Assembly: GCF_036321025.1 (NCBI RefSeq)
Contig: NZ_JAZAPB010000002.1
Span: 806,001-870,000 of the forward strand
Source of the DNA: Alteraurantiacibacter hainanensis
GTDB lineage: Bacteria > Pseudomonadota > Alphaproteobacteria > Sphingomonadales > Sphingomonadaceae
Length of the DNA: 64,000 nucleotides
Direction: 5' to 3'
This document shows, piece by piece, positions 51,709 to 60,545 of the stretch (position 1 is the first letter of the stretch; each line of letters begins with the position of its first letter). Made by a program: the position numbers and the translations under genes. Below the pieces are notes generated by a model. That model ran no database searches, was not told the origin of the DNA, and worked only from the letters and a program-made list of their open reading frames with translations.

Positions 51709-52581
51709 ATGGCTCAGGATGGCAAAGGCCCGTCGAAACCCGATCCGCGTCCGCAGGAAGAAACCGTCAAGTACGAGGTGATCGACGGTGTCGCCTGGGT
51801 GTCGCTGAACCGCCCCGACAAGAAGAACTGCCAGAGCCCCAAGCTCAACCGCCAGATGATGGTTGTGCTCGACGAACTGGAATTCCGCGACGACGTGCAG
51901 GTGCTCGTCCTCACCGGCGAAGGCGATGCCTGGTCGGCGGGCATGGACCTGCTCGAATACTTCCGCGAGAACGAGCAGAAGGGGCTGGGCGCCATCCGCA
52001 AGGCGCAGCGCGAGGCCTATGGCTGGTGGGAACGCCTGCGCTGGTACGAGAAGGCCACGATCGGCATGATCAACGGCTGGTGCTTCGGCGGTGCCTACGG
52101 CCCGCTGTTCGCCTGCGACATCGCCATCGCGGGAGAGAGCGCGCAGTTCGGCCTTTCCGAGATCAACTGGGCCATCCTGCCCGGCGGCGGCGCGTCGAAA
52201 GTGGCGGCCGACCTGATGCCCTATCGCAAGGCCATGTACCACGCCATGATGGGCGAGAACCTGACCGGCCGGCAGGCAGAGGCGCAGGGCCTCGTCACCG
52301 AATGCGTGCCCGACGACAAGCTGAAGGCCCGCGTCACCGAAGTGGCCGACAAGCTGAAGGCCAAGGACAGCCAGGCCCTGCGCGCCACCAAGTGGGCCAT
52401 GCGCCGAGTGATGGAAATGACCTACGACAATGCCGAGGATTACCTGATCCGGGCCCAGGAAGCGCTGAACGACTTCGGCGGCTGGGAAACCCGCAAGGAA
52501 GCCACCAAGCAGTTCCTCGACGAGAAGACCTTCAAGCCCGGCCTTGGCGCATTCGACAAGAGCAAGGTCAGCAAGGACTGA
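51709..52581 (+). CDS. ferB: feruloyl-CoA hydratase/lyase (p-hydroxycinnamoyl-CoA hydratase/lyase)
   Basis: 290 residues of the crotonase fold. GDAWSAGMDLLEYFREN (about residues 70-87) is the signature of the vanillin-forming enzymes, and the oxyanion hole GWCFGGAYGPLFACDIA and SEINWAILPGGG with the catalytic glutamate follow. It hydrates feruloyl-CoA and splits it into vanillin and acetyl-CoA. The ATG follows ACAGGAGAG. FerA, which makes the substrate, is encoded next. Vanillin can then pass to an aldehyde dehydrogenase such as the one at 44703-46058. Confidence 0.94.
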   Translation: MAQDGKGPSKPDPRPQEETVKYEVIDGVAWVSLNRPDKKNCQSPKLNRQMMVVLDELEFRDDVQVLVLTGEGDAWSAGMDLLEYFRENEQKGLGAIRKAQREAYGWWERLRWYEKATIGMINGWCFGGAYGPLFACDIAIAGESAQFGLSEINWAILPGGGASKVAADLMPYRKAMYHAMMGENLTGRQAEAQGLVTECVPDDKLKARVTEVADKLKAKDSQALRATKWAMRRVMEMTYDNAEDYLIRAQEALNDFGGWETRKEATKQFLDEKTFKPGLGAFDKSKVSKD

Positions 52582-52700
52582 TTGCCCGAACAGTCGCTGG
52601 CGGCGCTTGCTCTTGTTCGCGCCGCCAGCCATCTAGGAAATTCGCGAGAGAAGCGGCCCCGGCAAGACCGGGGCTCGTCATGTCCGAGGGGATGACACCG

Positions 52701-54821
52701 ATGACCACCCGCCGTTTCACCAATGCCCAGATCGACCGCCTGCTGCGCCCGAAATCGGTCGCCGTGATCGGCGCCTCGGATCGCCACGGCGCGCTCGGCT
52801 GCACGCTGCTCAACAACCTGGTGCAGTACGAATTCGACGGCGACATCTACCCGGTGAATCCCAAGCGCGACGAGTTGCAGGGCCTGAAGGTCCACAAGTC
52901 CGCCGCGGACCTTCCCGAGGGCGTGGACTGCGCCGTGCTGGCGATCCCGCGCGCCTTCGTGATCGATACCGTGCGCGAGCTGGCGAAGAACGGCTGCGGC
53001 GCGGTGGTGATCTACGCCGCCGGCTTCTCCGAAGCGGGAGAGGAAGGCGCGAAGGACCAGGCCGAACTGGCGAGGATCGCCGAGGAGCACGGCATCATCA
53101 TCGAAGGCCCCAACTGCCTGGGCTGCACCAACTACGTCGAGCGGATCCCGCTCACCTTCGTCGAGACGAACATGCAGACCCCGCCCGAGGGCGCGCGGGC
53201 GGTGGGGATCGCCAGCCAGTCCGGCGCACTGGCGGCGGTGCTGGCTACCACGCTGCACCCGCGCGGCTGCTACGTCTCCACCTCGGTTTCCACCGGGAAC
53301 GAGGCGGCATCGGGGGTGGAGGACTATGTCGAGTGGCTGGTGGACGATCCCGCCACCCACGTCATCGCCATGTACGTCGAGACCTTCCGCCGCCCGCAGG
53401 CCTTCATGGCCGCCGCCCGCCGGGCGCGCGCCGCGGGCAAGCCCATCGTGCTGCTGCATCCGGGCAAGAGCGACAAGGCCCAGGAAAGCGCCGCCACCCA
53501 CACCGGCGCCATGGCCGGCAACTACAAGCTGATGCGCGCGAAGCTGGCGCGCGAGGGCGTGATCTTTGCCGAGACGCTGGAGGAACTGGCCGACATCACC
53601 ACGATTGCGCTGACCTGTCCCACCCTGCCGGGTACCAACATGGTGGTGCTGGGCGAAAGCGGCGCGTTGCGCGGCCTTGCCTTCGACCTTGCAGAGGAAA
53701 TCGGTCTCGACCTGCTTCCTCTCGACGACGAAAACAGCCCGAAGCTGCGCGAGGTGCTGCCCGATTTCGTGCCCGTCTCCAACCCGACGGACATCACCGC
53801 GATCGGCCTTTCCGAGCCGGAGATCTACACCAAGCTGCTCACCGCGCTGCTGGAGGACGATCGCGTGGGATCGGTGGTCGCGAGCATCATCCAGTCCGAT
53901 CCGATCACCAGCAAGATCAAGTTTCCCGCGATCCAGAAGGTGCTCGACGGGCACAGCTTCGAAAAGCCGCTGGTCTTCGCCGGGGTGGACGAAGGCGCGA
54001 CGGTGCCGGAAGAATATATCGAAGGCCTGCGCCAGGTGGGGATCCCGTGGTTCCCCAGCACCGAGCGCGCCTATCGCGCGATTGCCCGGCTGGCCGATCT
54101 CGCCAAGCGCGACCTTGAAGACCGTCCGGGCGACGGCCTTGAAGTGCCCGGCATCGCCAGCGAAAGCGGCGTGATCCCCGAATACCGCGCGAAGGACCTG
54201 CTGCGCCCGCTGGGCGTGCCGTTCCCCGAAAGCAGGTTCGCCGCCAGTGCGGACGATGCCGCCGCGGCGGCCGAGGCGCTCGGCTATCCCGTGGTGATGA
54301 AGGCGCAGGCCGCTGCGCTTGGTCACAAGAGCGATGCGGGCGGCGTGATCCTGAACCTCAGGAGCGCCGACGAGGTTCGCGATGCCTTCGCGCGGATGCA
54401 CGACAATGTCGCGGCATACGATTCCACCATTACGCTGGACGGCGTGCTGGTCGAGGCGATGGGCACGATGGGCACCGAGATGATCGTCGGCGCCAAGCAC
54501 GATCCCGAATGGGGACCGGTGGTGCTGGCAGGCTTTGGCGGCGTGACCGCGGAAATCCTGAAGGACGTGAAGCTCTTCACCCCCGACCTGGGCGTGGAGC
54601 AGGTGAAGGACGGCCTGTTGCAGCTGAAGCAGGCCCCGCTGCTGACCGGCTGGCGCGGATCGCCCGCGCTTGACGTGGATGCGCTGGCGCAGCTGATCGT
54701 GACCATGGGCCGGATCATGCAGGGCAACCCCTCGATCCGCGAGGTCGATCTCAACCCGGTTATCGTCTACCCGAAAGGCAAGGGCGTGATGGCGCTGGAC
54801 GCGCTAATGCTGGTGGACTGA
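52701..54821 (+). CDS. ferA: feruloyl-CoA synthetase, ADP-forming acyl-CoA synthetase family
   Basis: 706 residues from ATG 52701, which has GAGGGG at the best distance; ATGs at 52680 and 52692 are possible. Domain order: CoA-binding Rossmann domain (LLRPKSVAVIGASDRHG), succinyl-CoA-synthetase-like ligase domain with the phosphorylated histidine in ATHTGAMAG near residue 267, and an ATP-grasp domain (YPVVMKAQAAALGHKSDAGG near 530; VDLNPVIVY near the end). This single-chain ADP-forming type matches FerA of Sphingobium (about 700 residues), not the AMP-forming ligases used by other bacteria. It activates ferulate and related hydroxycinnamates. Confidence 0.92.
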   Translation: MTTRRFTNAQIDRLLRPKSVAVIGASDRHGALGCTLLNNLVQYEFDGDIYPVNPKRDELQGLKVHKSAADLPEGVDCAVLAIPRAFVIDTVRELAKNGCGAVVIYAAGFSEAGEEGAKDQAELARIAEEHGIIIEGPNCLGCTNYVERIPLTFVETNMQTPPEGARAVGIASQSGALAAVLATTLHPRGCYVSTSVSTGNEAASGVEDYVEWLVDDPATHVIAMYVETFRRPQAFMAAARRARAAGKPIVLLHPGKSDKAQESAATHTGAMAGNYKLMRAKLAREGVIFAETLEELADITTIALTCPTLPGTNMVVLGESGALRGLAFDLAEEIGLDLLPLDDENSPKLREVLPDFVPVSNPTDITAIGLSEPEIYTKLLTALLEDDRVGSVVASIIQSDPITSKIKFPAIQKVLDGHSFEKPLVFAGVDEGATVPEEYIEGLRQVGIPWFPSTERAYRAIARLADLAKRDLEDRPGDGLEVPGIASESGVIPEYRAKDLLRPLGVPFPESRFAASADDAAAAAEALGYPVVMKAQAAALGHKSDAGGVILNLRSADEVRDAFARMHDNVAAYDSTITLDGVLVEAMGTMGTEMIVGAKHDPEWGPVVLAGFGGVTAEILKDVKLFTPDLGVEQVKDGLLQLKQAPLLTGWRGSPALDVDALAQLIVTMGRIMQGNPSIREVDLNPVIVYPKGKGVMALDALMLVD

Positions 54822-54826
54822 CGGGC

Positions 54827-55624
54827 CTAGTACCGGCGGTCCGCGCCGCCCCTGGTGTAGTCGATCCGGATCCGCACCCAGCTGCCGACCTGGTATTGCC
54901 CGGCAAGGCGGGGCGGGCGCACCTTGAACTGCCAGGCGGCCGCCTGGGTGGCCCGGGCGATCCCCGAACCGGTGGGGTATTCGTCGATGATCGCGCAATC
55001 CTCCACCCGCCAGTTGGGCGCCGTCTTGCATGCGATCAGACCCCAGCCCGTGCTGGACGCGGTGGAGAGATAGCCGGACAGTTCGAGGTCGGTGGGTTCG
55101 CGATACCAGCGCGCTGCGTAAAGCGGCGAGCCGTCGGGCGCGGTGCCCACCACGGGACTGTCCTCACCCCTGCTCGAACCGGTGTCGGCCGGGCCGTAGT
55201 TCCTGTCCGAACGCACCACTGCGCCGATGCTCGGCGAAGGCGAGGGGCGGGGCGTGGGGCGCGGGGTTGGAACCGGCTGTGGCGGTACCGTCACGCGCGG
55301 AGCGGGAAGGGCCGATGGCAGCGGTGTGACCGGAGGTGCCTGCGTCTCGGTTTGCTCGAGCTCGGGCTCTGTCGGCTGCGGCGCGCTGTCGGCGGCCGCT
55401 TCGGTCTCCTGTTCCGGCGCCTCGTCCGGAGCGGGCGGATTGCTGACGTCGAAACTGGCGATGGGCACGAAATCCGGTTCCGGCTCGGAGCGACCGAAGC
55501 TGAGCGACAGCAGCAACAGGATGATCAGCAATTCTATGCCGATCGCCAGGGCAAGCCCGGCCCCGCGCCGCGACAGGTCAGCCGGTATCAGGCGTCCGGG
55601 AGCGCGCCACCACGGATCCTGCAA
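54827..55624 (-). CDS. TonB-like envelope protein with Pro-rich linker
   Basis: 265 residues: short cytoplasmic N terminus, one transmembrane helix (about residues 23-43, GLALAIGIELLIILLLLSLS), a long acidic then Pro/Thr-rich periplasmic linker (about 50-135), and a C-terminal globular part (about 165-265) ending in VGSWVRIRIDYTRGG. The plan is that of TonB proteins, which carry energy to outer-membrane receptors, and the C-terminal beta strands resemble a TonB domain. No ExbB/ExbD genes are near, so an energy-transducing role is likely but not certain. Confidence 0.7.
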   Translation of the reverse strand: MQDPWWRAPGRLIPADLSRRGAGLALAIGIELLIILLLLSLSFGRSEPEPDFVPIASFDVSNPPAPDEAPEQETEAAADSAPQPTEPELEQTETQAPPVTPLPSALPAPRVTVPPQPVPTPRPTPRPSPSPSIGAVVRSDRNYGPADTGSSRGEDSPVVGTAPDGSPLYAARWYREPTDLELSGYLSTASSTGWGLIACKTAPNWRVEDCAIIDEYPTGSGIARATQAAAWQFKVRPPRLAGQYQVGSWVRIRIDYTRGGADRRY

Positions 55625-55742
55625 TCTGGTTTGGTCGGGCGAGGCGATGGCGAAGCGGTCCTGCAGCGTTGTCGGAGGGTCTAGGCCGGTGGCGATGAAC
55701 TCTCACTGTCAGTCATGCCCGCGATATTCAACCGCTTCCAGC

Positions 55743-55777
55743 GCAAACAAAAAGGGCCGGGATTGCTCCCGGCCCTT
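55743..55777 (-). terminator. strong intrinsic terminator of the OmpA-family gene
   Basis: Perfect 11-base stem, AAGGGCCGGGA at 55752-55762 and its complement at 55767-55777, four-base loop, and on the minus strand the T-tract TTTTTGTTTG at the foot. It begins 24 bases after the stop codon of the OmpA gene and is the clearest terminator in the window. Confidence 0.92.
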
Positions 55778-55800
55778 CTCGTTGTTCAGTCCGTTTGGAC

Positions 55801-57015
55801 TTACATGCCCGAACCCGGACCGTAAGTGATTTCCACGCGGCGGTTCTGCAGTTCGCGAACACCGTCGGCGGTCGGCACGCGGGGCATGCTCTCGCCAAAG
55901 GCTTCGGTCGAAATGCGGGCACCCGGGATGCCGCGACCGGTGAGGTATTCCTGCACCGAGTCGTTGCGACGCTCTGCCAGGCCCATGTTGTATTCGACCG
56001 TACCCGAACGGTCGGTGTGACCGGCCAGCATGATCGAGGCCGCACCGCAATCGCCGTAGGCGGTGATGGCGGAGTTGAGCACCGTGGCCGCTTCCGGCGT
56101 GATGGTCGACTCGTCCCAATCGAAGAACACGATGTAGGGGCCCTGCTCGCAGACCGGCGCCGGCGGAGGCGGCGGGGGCGGCGGGGGAGGCGGCGGAGGC
56201 GGAGGCGGCGGGGGCGGAGGCGGCGGCGGCGGGGGAGGCGGCGGAGCCTCTTCACCACCGAGCATGAACCTCAGGCCGAGAACGCCGGTGTGCTGCGCAT
56301 AGTCGGTCGTGATGCCGATCGGCAGAGGGCCGGAAACCGTGAAATCGGGCTCGTCGAAGAGGCCGCGATACTTGTATTCGGCGAACAGCTGCACGTTGTC
56401 GGACAGGTTGCCCGAAATACCGGCGATGCCCTGATAGGCCCACACCGGGTCCGCGTCGTTCACGAGACGGGTGCCGCTGGGCACGTAGTCGAGATCGGTG
56501 ACGAAAATACCACCACCGACGCCCACGTAGGGCTCGATCGCGCCGAGCTGGAAATCATAGAGGGCATTCAGGAAGACGCCGTAGGATTCGACATCGCCCT
56601 GCGCGTCGGCAAGGAACGATCCGACGGTGGTGCCGGTGGGGGCACCGCGAAGGATGACGGAGCCGAGATCGGCACCGTCGATGTTCGAGCCACCGACCAC
56701 GAGATCGCGGTGGGAATCGATATCCATCGACTGGTAGTTGCCGTCCAGCTCGAGACGGAAACCGTTTTCGAAAGCGTAGCCAAGCTGGGCACCAACGGTC
56801 CAGCCGAGGTCGGTCTCAGTTTCCCAGGAAAGGGGCGTGCCCGACGGAATGGCGGGAACCGCACCGTTGGCGGGGACACGGGTGCTGAAGTCGCCTTCAT
56901 TGTCCATGTCCTGGTTCTTCACCACGCCACCACTGACGCCGATATAGGCCTGCGCATGGGCGGTTGCCGGAAAGGCAAGCGCGACCATCGAGGCGCTGAT
57001 CAAAAGCTTTTTCAT
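55801..57015 (-). CDS. OmpA-family outer-membrane protein with a 28-proline linker
   Basis: 404 residues from ATG 57015 (GAGGACG upstream; an ATG four codons earlier overlaps this site). Signal peptide ends after AHA near residue 22. An eight-strand beta barrel (about residues 23-255, ending HTGVLGLRFMLGG) is followed by 28 uninterrupted prolines coded by 56161-56244. The C-terminal OmpA domain then has the peptidoglycan-binding region MLAGHTDRSGTVEYNMGLAE and AFGESMPR. The usual linker in this family is shorter. It should anchor the outer membrane to the cell wall, and is probably highly expressed given its strong terminator. Confidence 0.95.
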   Translation of the reverse strand: MKKLLISASMVALAFPATAHAQAYIGVSGGVVKNQDMDNEGDFSTRVPANGAVPAIPSGTPLSWETETDLGWTVGAQLGYAFENGFRLELDGNYQSMDIDSHRDLVVGGSNIDGADLGSVILRGAPTGTTVGSFLADAQGDVESYGVFLNALYDFQLGAIEPYVGVGGGIFVTDLDYVPSGTRLVNDADPVWAYQGIAGISGNLSDNVQLFAEYKYRGLFDEPDFTVSGPLPIGITTDYAQHTGVLGLRFMLGGEEAPPPPPPPPPPPPPPPPPPPPPPPPPPPPAPVCEQGPYIVFFDWDESTITPEAATVLNSAITAYGDCGAASIMLAGHTDRSGTVEYNMGLAERRNDSVQEYLTGRGIPGARISTEAFGESMPRVPTADGVRELQNRRVEITYGPGSGM

Positions 57016-57113
57016 ATTCGTCCTCATTACGACCTACGGGGAGACGTCCCCCCGCATCCCTTGGTCAATCTCGGTTCTACACCATAGTTCCATTGCAGGG
57101 AACAAATCCGGTC

Positions 57114-57123
57114 GTTCGCGAAC
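57114..57123. promoter_or_regulatory. palindrome in the OmpA leader region
   Basis: GTTCGCGAAC at 57114-57123, a perfect 10-base palindrome about 100 bases before the OmpA ATG, in the 171-base gap between this gene and glutaryl-CoA dehydrogenase. It could be an operator. No certain -35/-10 pair was found. Confidence 0.3.
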
Positions 57124-57186
57124 AACTGTTGCGCAAAAACCACATAAAACACCGCCGAAAGTCCGTAGCGCGAGGGGCAAGGCGTG

Positions 57187-58371
57187 TCAGAAAGCCGACA
57201 GGCCGGTAATCGCGCGTCCCAGTATCAGGGCGTGCACGTCGTGGGTTCCCTCGTAGGTATTCACCGTCTCGAGGTTCACCATGTGACGAAACACCTGATA
57301 TTCCTCGGAAATGCCGTTTCCGCCGTGCATGTCCCTTGCTTTCCGGGCGATGTCGAGCGCCTTGCCGACATTGTTCCGCTTCACGATCGAGATCATTTCC
57401 GGCGCAAAACGCCCCTCGTCCATCAAGCGCCCGACCCTCAGCGATGCCTGGAGGCCCAGCGCGATCTCGCTCGCCATGTCGGCCAGCTTCAGCTGATAGA
57501 GCTGCTTCGACGCCAGCGGCACGCCGAACTGCTTGCGGTCGAGGCCGTACTGGCGCGCGGCATCGTAGCAGAACTGCGCAGCCCCCATGCTGCCCCAGGA
57601 AATGCCGTAACGCGCACGGTTGAGGCAGCCGAACGGGCCTTTCATGCCCTCGACGTTCGGCAACAGCGCGTCTGCGGGCAGCTTTACCTCGTCCATCTGG
57701 ATCATGCCTGTGGTGCTGGCGCGCAGGCTCAGCTTGCCGCCGATCTTGGGTGCTTCCAGTCCCTTCATGCCCTTTTCGAGAACGAAGCCGCGCACCTTGT
57801 CTCCATGCGCTTCGGACTTGGCCCAGACCACGAAGACGTCGGCGAAGGGCGAGTTGGAAATCCAGGTCTTGGCGCCCGACAGCGAGTAGCCGTCGCCATC
57901 CTTCTTCGCATAGGTGCGCATGCCGCCAGGGTCGGAGCCGGCGTCGGGCTCGGTCAGTCCGAAGCAGCCGATCAGTTCGCCGGACGCGAGGCCGGGCAGG
58001 TACTTCGCATGATGTTCCTCGGAGCCGTAGGCGTGGATGGGATACATCACGAGCGAGGACTGCACGCTGGCCATCGAACGGTATCCGCTGTCCACCCGCT
58101 CTATCTCGCGGGCGACCAGGCCATAGGCGACGTAGCTCGCGCCGGAGCCGCCCAATTCCTCGGGTATCGTGACGCCCAGCATGCCGGCCTCTCCCATCAT
58201 CGGGAACAGCTCGCTGGCGTCTGCCTCGTTGGCGAAATCTTCTATAACGCGCGGTTGCAGCACGCCTTGCGCGAAGGAATGCGCCGCGTCGCGCACCATG
58301 CGTTCGTCTTCAGTAAGCTGATCGTCGAGATTGAACGGATCTGCCCAGTCGAAGGGCACCATGTCGGCCAT
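57187..58371 (-). CDS. gcdH: glutaryl-CoA dehydrogenase (acyl-CoA dehydrogenase family)
   Basis: 394 residues, normal for the family. FAD enzyme motifs: FGLTEPDAGSDPGGMRTYAK near residue 140, WISNSPFADVFVVWAK, and the C-terminal MHGGNGISEEYQVFRH and NTYEGTHDVHALILGRA with the catalytic base glutamate near 370. The wording of these motifs is that of GcdH, which turns glutaryl-CoA into crotonyl-CoA and CO2 in lysine, tryptophan and aromatic breakdown. The gene stands alone; a CTCCTTT-complement ribosome site (AAAGGAG) precedes it. Confidence 0.93.
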   Translation of the reverse strand: MADMVPFDWADPFNLDDQLTEDERMVRDAAHSFAQGVLQPRVIEDFANEADASELFPMMGEAGMLGVTIPEELGGSGASYVAYGLVAREIERVDSGYRSMASVQSSLVMYPIHAYGSEEHHAKYLPGLASGELIGCFGLTEPDAGSDPGGMRTYAKKDGDGYSLSGAKTWISNSPFADVFVVWAKSEAHGDKVRGFVLEKGMKGLEAPKIGGKLSLRASTTGMIQMDEVKLPADALLPNVEGMKGPFGCLNRARYGISWGSMGAAQFCYDAARQYGLDRKQFGVPLASKQLYQLKLADMASEIALGLQASLRVGRLMDEGRFAPEMISIVKRNNVGKALDIARKARDMHGGNGISEEYQVFRHMVNLETVNTYEGTHDVHALILGRAITGLSAF

Positions 58372-58452
58372 TGCGATTAGTCTCCTTTGAAACCGCCCTA
58401 GGCATTCACGCCCGGCGCGGCAAGGAGAAGGGAGCCCGGCGGAACTGCGGCC

Positions 58453-58839
58453 CTAGTGAGCCTTGTTCTTCGCCTTGCTCATCATGGCGATAAGCTCGCT
58501 GGGCGGGCACGGTTTTTCGGCGGCCTGGGCGTCAGGATAGCGTTCCGCGATCTCGCGGCTCGTGAAATGACCGGAATGAAAGATGATCGGCACGCCAGCG
58601 TCGGTCAGGGCGTCGGCCAGGGGAAAAACCTCTCCATCCGCCGTCATCACGTCCAGAATGGCGAAATCGGGGAGTTCCTGGTCGATCGCGATCATGGCGT
58701 GACTGTTGTTGGCATAGGGGCCTTCGACACGGTATCCCATGTCGCGCACGGTCTCCGACAGGTCGAGCGCAATGATGACCTCGTCCTCGACCACCAGTAC
58801 GGTGGGCTGATCCTTCGGGGCTCTTGCCTGGCTTGCCAT
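58453..58839 (-). CDS. single-domain response regulator (CheY-like receiver)
   Basis: 128 residues forming one receiver domain: VLVVEDEVIIALDL with the acidic pocket, phospho-acceptor Asp in FAILDVMTADGE near residue 60, Ser/Thr in IFHSGH near 90, and the conserved Lys in AEKPCPPSEL near 110. There is no output domain, so it would act by protein-protein contact. No histidine kinase is adjacent. Confidence 0.9.
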   Translation of the reverse strand: MASQARAPKDQPTVLVVEDEVIIALDLSETVRDMGYRVEGPYANNSHAMIAIDQELPDFAILDVMTADGEVFPLADALTDAGVPIIFHSGHFTSREIAERYPDAQAAEKPCPPSELIAMMSKAKNKAH

Positions 58840-58927
58840 AACTCATCCTCGGACGTCGGTTTCGGTTTCGTGCAATAGCCTTATACGCGCAAAATCCGGG
58901 TTGGGTTCCCCGATGGCACGGTCCGTT

Positions 58928-59593
58928 TCAGGACGTGCGCCCGAACCGCGCCTCGTAGGCGGCCGTGTCCCCCCCTTGCAGCAGGGTGGCCTGCTCCACC
59001 CAGTTGTCGCGGCGGATACGCCCCTGGAACCGGCCAAGGCGGGCATCGATCCGGTCGATGTCGGCCTCGCTCCAGCTGGCGATCTGGGCGAAGGAGGTGA
59101 TGCCTTCATCGTGCAGCATCGTCACCAGCTTGGGGCCTACCCCCTTGATGCGGCGCAGGTCGTCTTCGCCGGACTGGGGCGCAGGCCCCGGCGTTGCCGC
59201 CGGTGCCGGGGTCTCGGCGCGCTCGGACGGCGCTTCCTTCATCGCTTCGCGCAGCGGCTTGCCATCGCCGGTTTCGGCATCGGTGCCCAGCGGCGCTGCG
59301 GCGGTGGTATCGGCGTTGGCAGCGGCCGAGACCGGACCGGGCGAGGCGGCGGTCCGCGCGGCCTCCCTGTCCTGCGGATCGGCCTCGGCAGGCGGGGCCG
59401 CGTCCCGTGAAGCGGACGGCGGAGAATCGATCAGCGCCTGGTTGCGTTTTGCGGCGGTGCCGGCCGCCTCGTCGCGGTCTTCAAGCTGTACCTTGGTGCG
59501 GCGCGAGGCGACGAAGATCCACCAGGCGACCAGCAGCCCGATCACCAGCGCGGCGACCACGAGGATCCAGTTCGCCTGCAACAGTTCAACCAT
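58928..59593 (-). CDS. membrane-anchored helix-hairpin-helix protein
   Basis: 221 residues: an N-terminal transmembrane helix (about residues 8-28), a long Ala/Pro/Glu-rich linker (about 30-140) and a C-terminal helix-hairpin-helix unit (DDLRRIKGVGPKLVTMLHDE, about 143-162) followed by ITSFAQIASWSEADIDRID. Such modules are found in proteins described as flap-endonuclease-like or ribosomal-L21-like fusions; no nuclease residues are visible. GGAG precedes the ATG. A 30-residue membrane protein is encoded directly upstream. Confidence 0.82.
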   Translation of the reverse strand: MVELLQANWILVVAALVIGLLVAWWIFVASRRTKVQLEDRDEAAGTAAKRNQALIDSPPSASRDAAPPAEADPQDREAARTAASPGPVSAAANADTTAAAPLGTDAETGDGKPLREAMKEAPSERAETPAPAATPGPAPQSGEDDLRRIKGVGPKLVTMLHDEGITSFAQIASWSEADIDRIDARLGRFQGRIRRDNWVEQATLLQGGDTAAYEARFGRTS

Positions 59594-59611
59594 GTCCAGT
59601 TCTCCGAAAAA

Positions 59612-59704
59612 TCATGCGTCGCGGCCCCAGATGGCCCAACCCATACCCAGCCCGATCGCATAGGCGACCAGCATCAGTACGAGCACTTCCATCCAGATCG
59701 GCAT
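59612..59704 (-). CDS. 30-residue membrane microprotein
   Basis: A tiny frame, ATG at 59704 to TGA at 59612-59614, giving MPIWMEVLVLMLVAYAIGLG followed by MGWAIWGRDA. It has an AGGAG ribosome site six bases before the ATG and one hydrophobic helix with Gly/Ala spacing and two tryptophans. It ends 18 bases before the helix-hairpin-helix protein gene, so both are probably on one transcript. Function unknown; it may help that protein in the membrane. Confidence 0.65.
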   Translation of the reverse strand: MPIWMEVLVLMLVAYAIGLGMGWAIWGRDA

Positions 59705-59782
59705 TGCGACTCCTTGCGTGTGTCCTTGCGCGAGACCCTTTGCAGCAGGTTGCGCGATTCGGGCAAATGCCCCTGCGAGAAT

Positions 59783-60523
59783 TCAGCGGGGTCCGGGCGT
59801 ATCGACGGGTGTGGGCAGCAGCGGTTCCACCGAAATGACCGAGAACTCGATGCGCCTGTTCGCCGGATCGGTTGGATCCAGCCCCTCGACCGGGTGCGAG
59901 GATCCTTCGCCAGCGACCCGCAGCCTGTCGCCGGGAATGCCCCGTTGAACAAGCGCCTGGCGCACGGCCTGCGCACGCTCCGTGGAGAGTGCGACATTGG
60001 TCTCTTCCGATCCCGAGCGATCGGTGTGCCCGCTGATCTGGATCACCGCGCCCAGGCAGGGACGAAGCGCGGATGCCACCTCGTCGACCAGCGAACGGCT
60101 GGCCACGTCGATGCGGGCGGAGCCTTCCTCGAACCGGATGGTGCGGGCGCGCAGCAGGGCCTGCACGTCCTCCTGGCAATGCAGCGGGCTGTAGTGCTGT
60201 TCCACCATGAGGTCGCCATCGGCCCAGCGGATGCCGCCGACGCCCGGCAGCGAGGCGACGGCGCGGGCGATGCGCGCGCGGGTCGTCTCGTCCAGCGATT
60301 CCGCGCCGACCAGCACGGGATGACGGCTGGGGGCACCGTTGGGAGAGCGGAACTGCGCCTCAACCTGGCCGCCGCCGCCTGCCTGCTCGATGGCGGCGGG
60401 GGCGGTGGCGGCCAGGCGCTGGGCAATGCCGGGTGCGCTGGCCCCGCCGACGAAGTAGGCCAGGGCGATACAGGCCAGCACTCCTGCTGCCAGGGCAACT
60501 TGCGGTTTGCGAAGGAAATCCAT
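59783..60523 (-). CDS. OmpA-domain envelope protein
   Basis: 246 residues. An N-terminal helix (about residues 9-27, ALAAGVLACIALAYFVGG) acts as anchor or uncleaved signal. A BON-like or unnamed middle part (RARIARAVASLPGVGGIRWA) follows, then a C-terminal OmpA domain (about 125-235) with VIQISGHTDRSGSEETNVAL and RVAGEGSSHPVEG, the peptidoglycan-binding region. It probably links the inner membrane to the cell wall. It is 22 bases after the vWA lipoprotein gene. Confidence 0.87.
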   Translation of the reverse strand: MDFLRKPQVALAAGVLACIALAYFVGGASAPGIAQRLAATAPAAIEQAGGGGQVEAQFRSPNGAPSRHPVLVGAESLDETTRARIARAVASLPGVGGIRWADGDLMVEQHYSPLHCQEDVQALLRARTIRFEEGSARIDVASRSLVDEVASALRPCLGAVIQISGHTDRSGSEETNVALSTERAQAVRQALVQRGIPGDRLRVAGEGSSHPVEGLDPTDPANRRIEFSVISVEPLLPTPVDTPGPR

Positions 60524-60545
60524 GCGCGCGTCTTAGCGCGCAGGT

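Noticed and set aside
58453..58839. Receiver protein as part of a two-component pair or general-stress phosphorelay
   Set aside because: No kinase, anti-sigma or sigma gene is adjacent, and there is no output domain; a specific role cannot be claimed.
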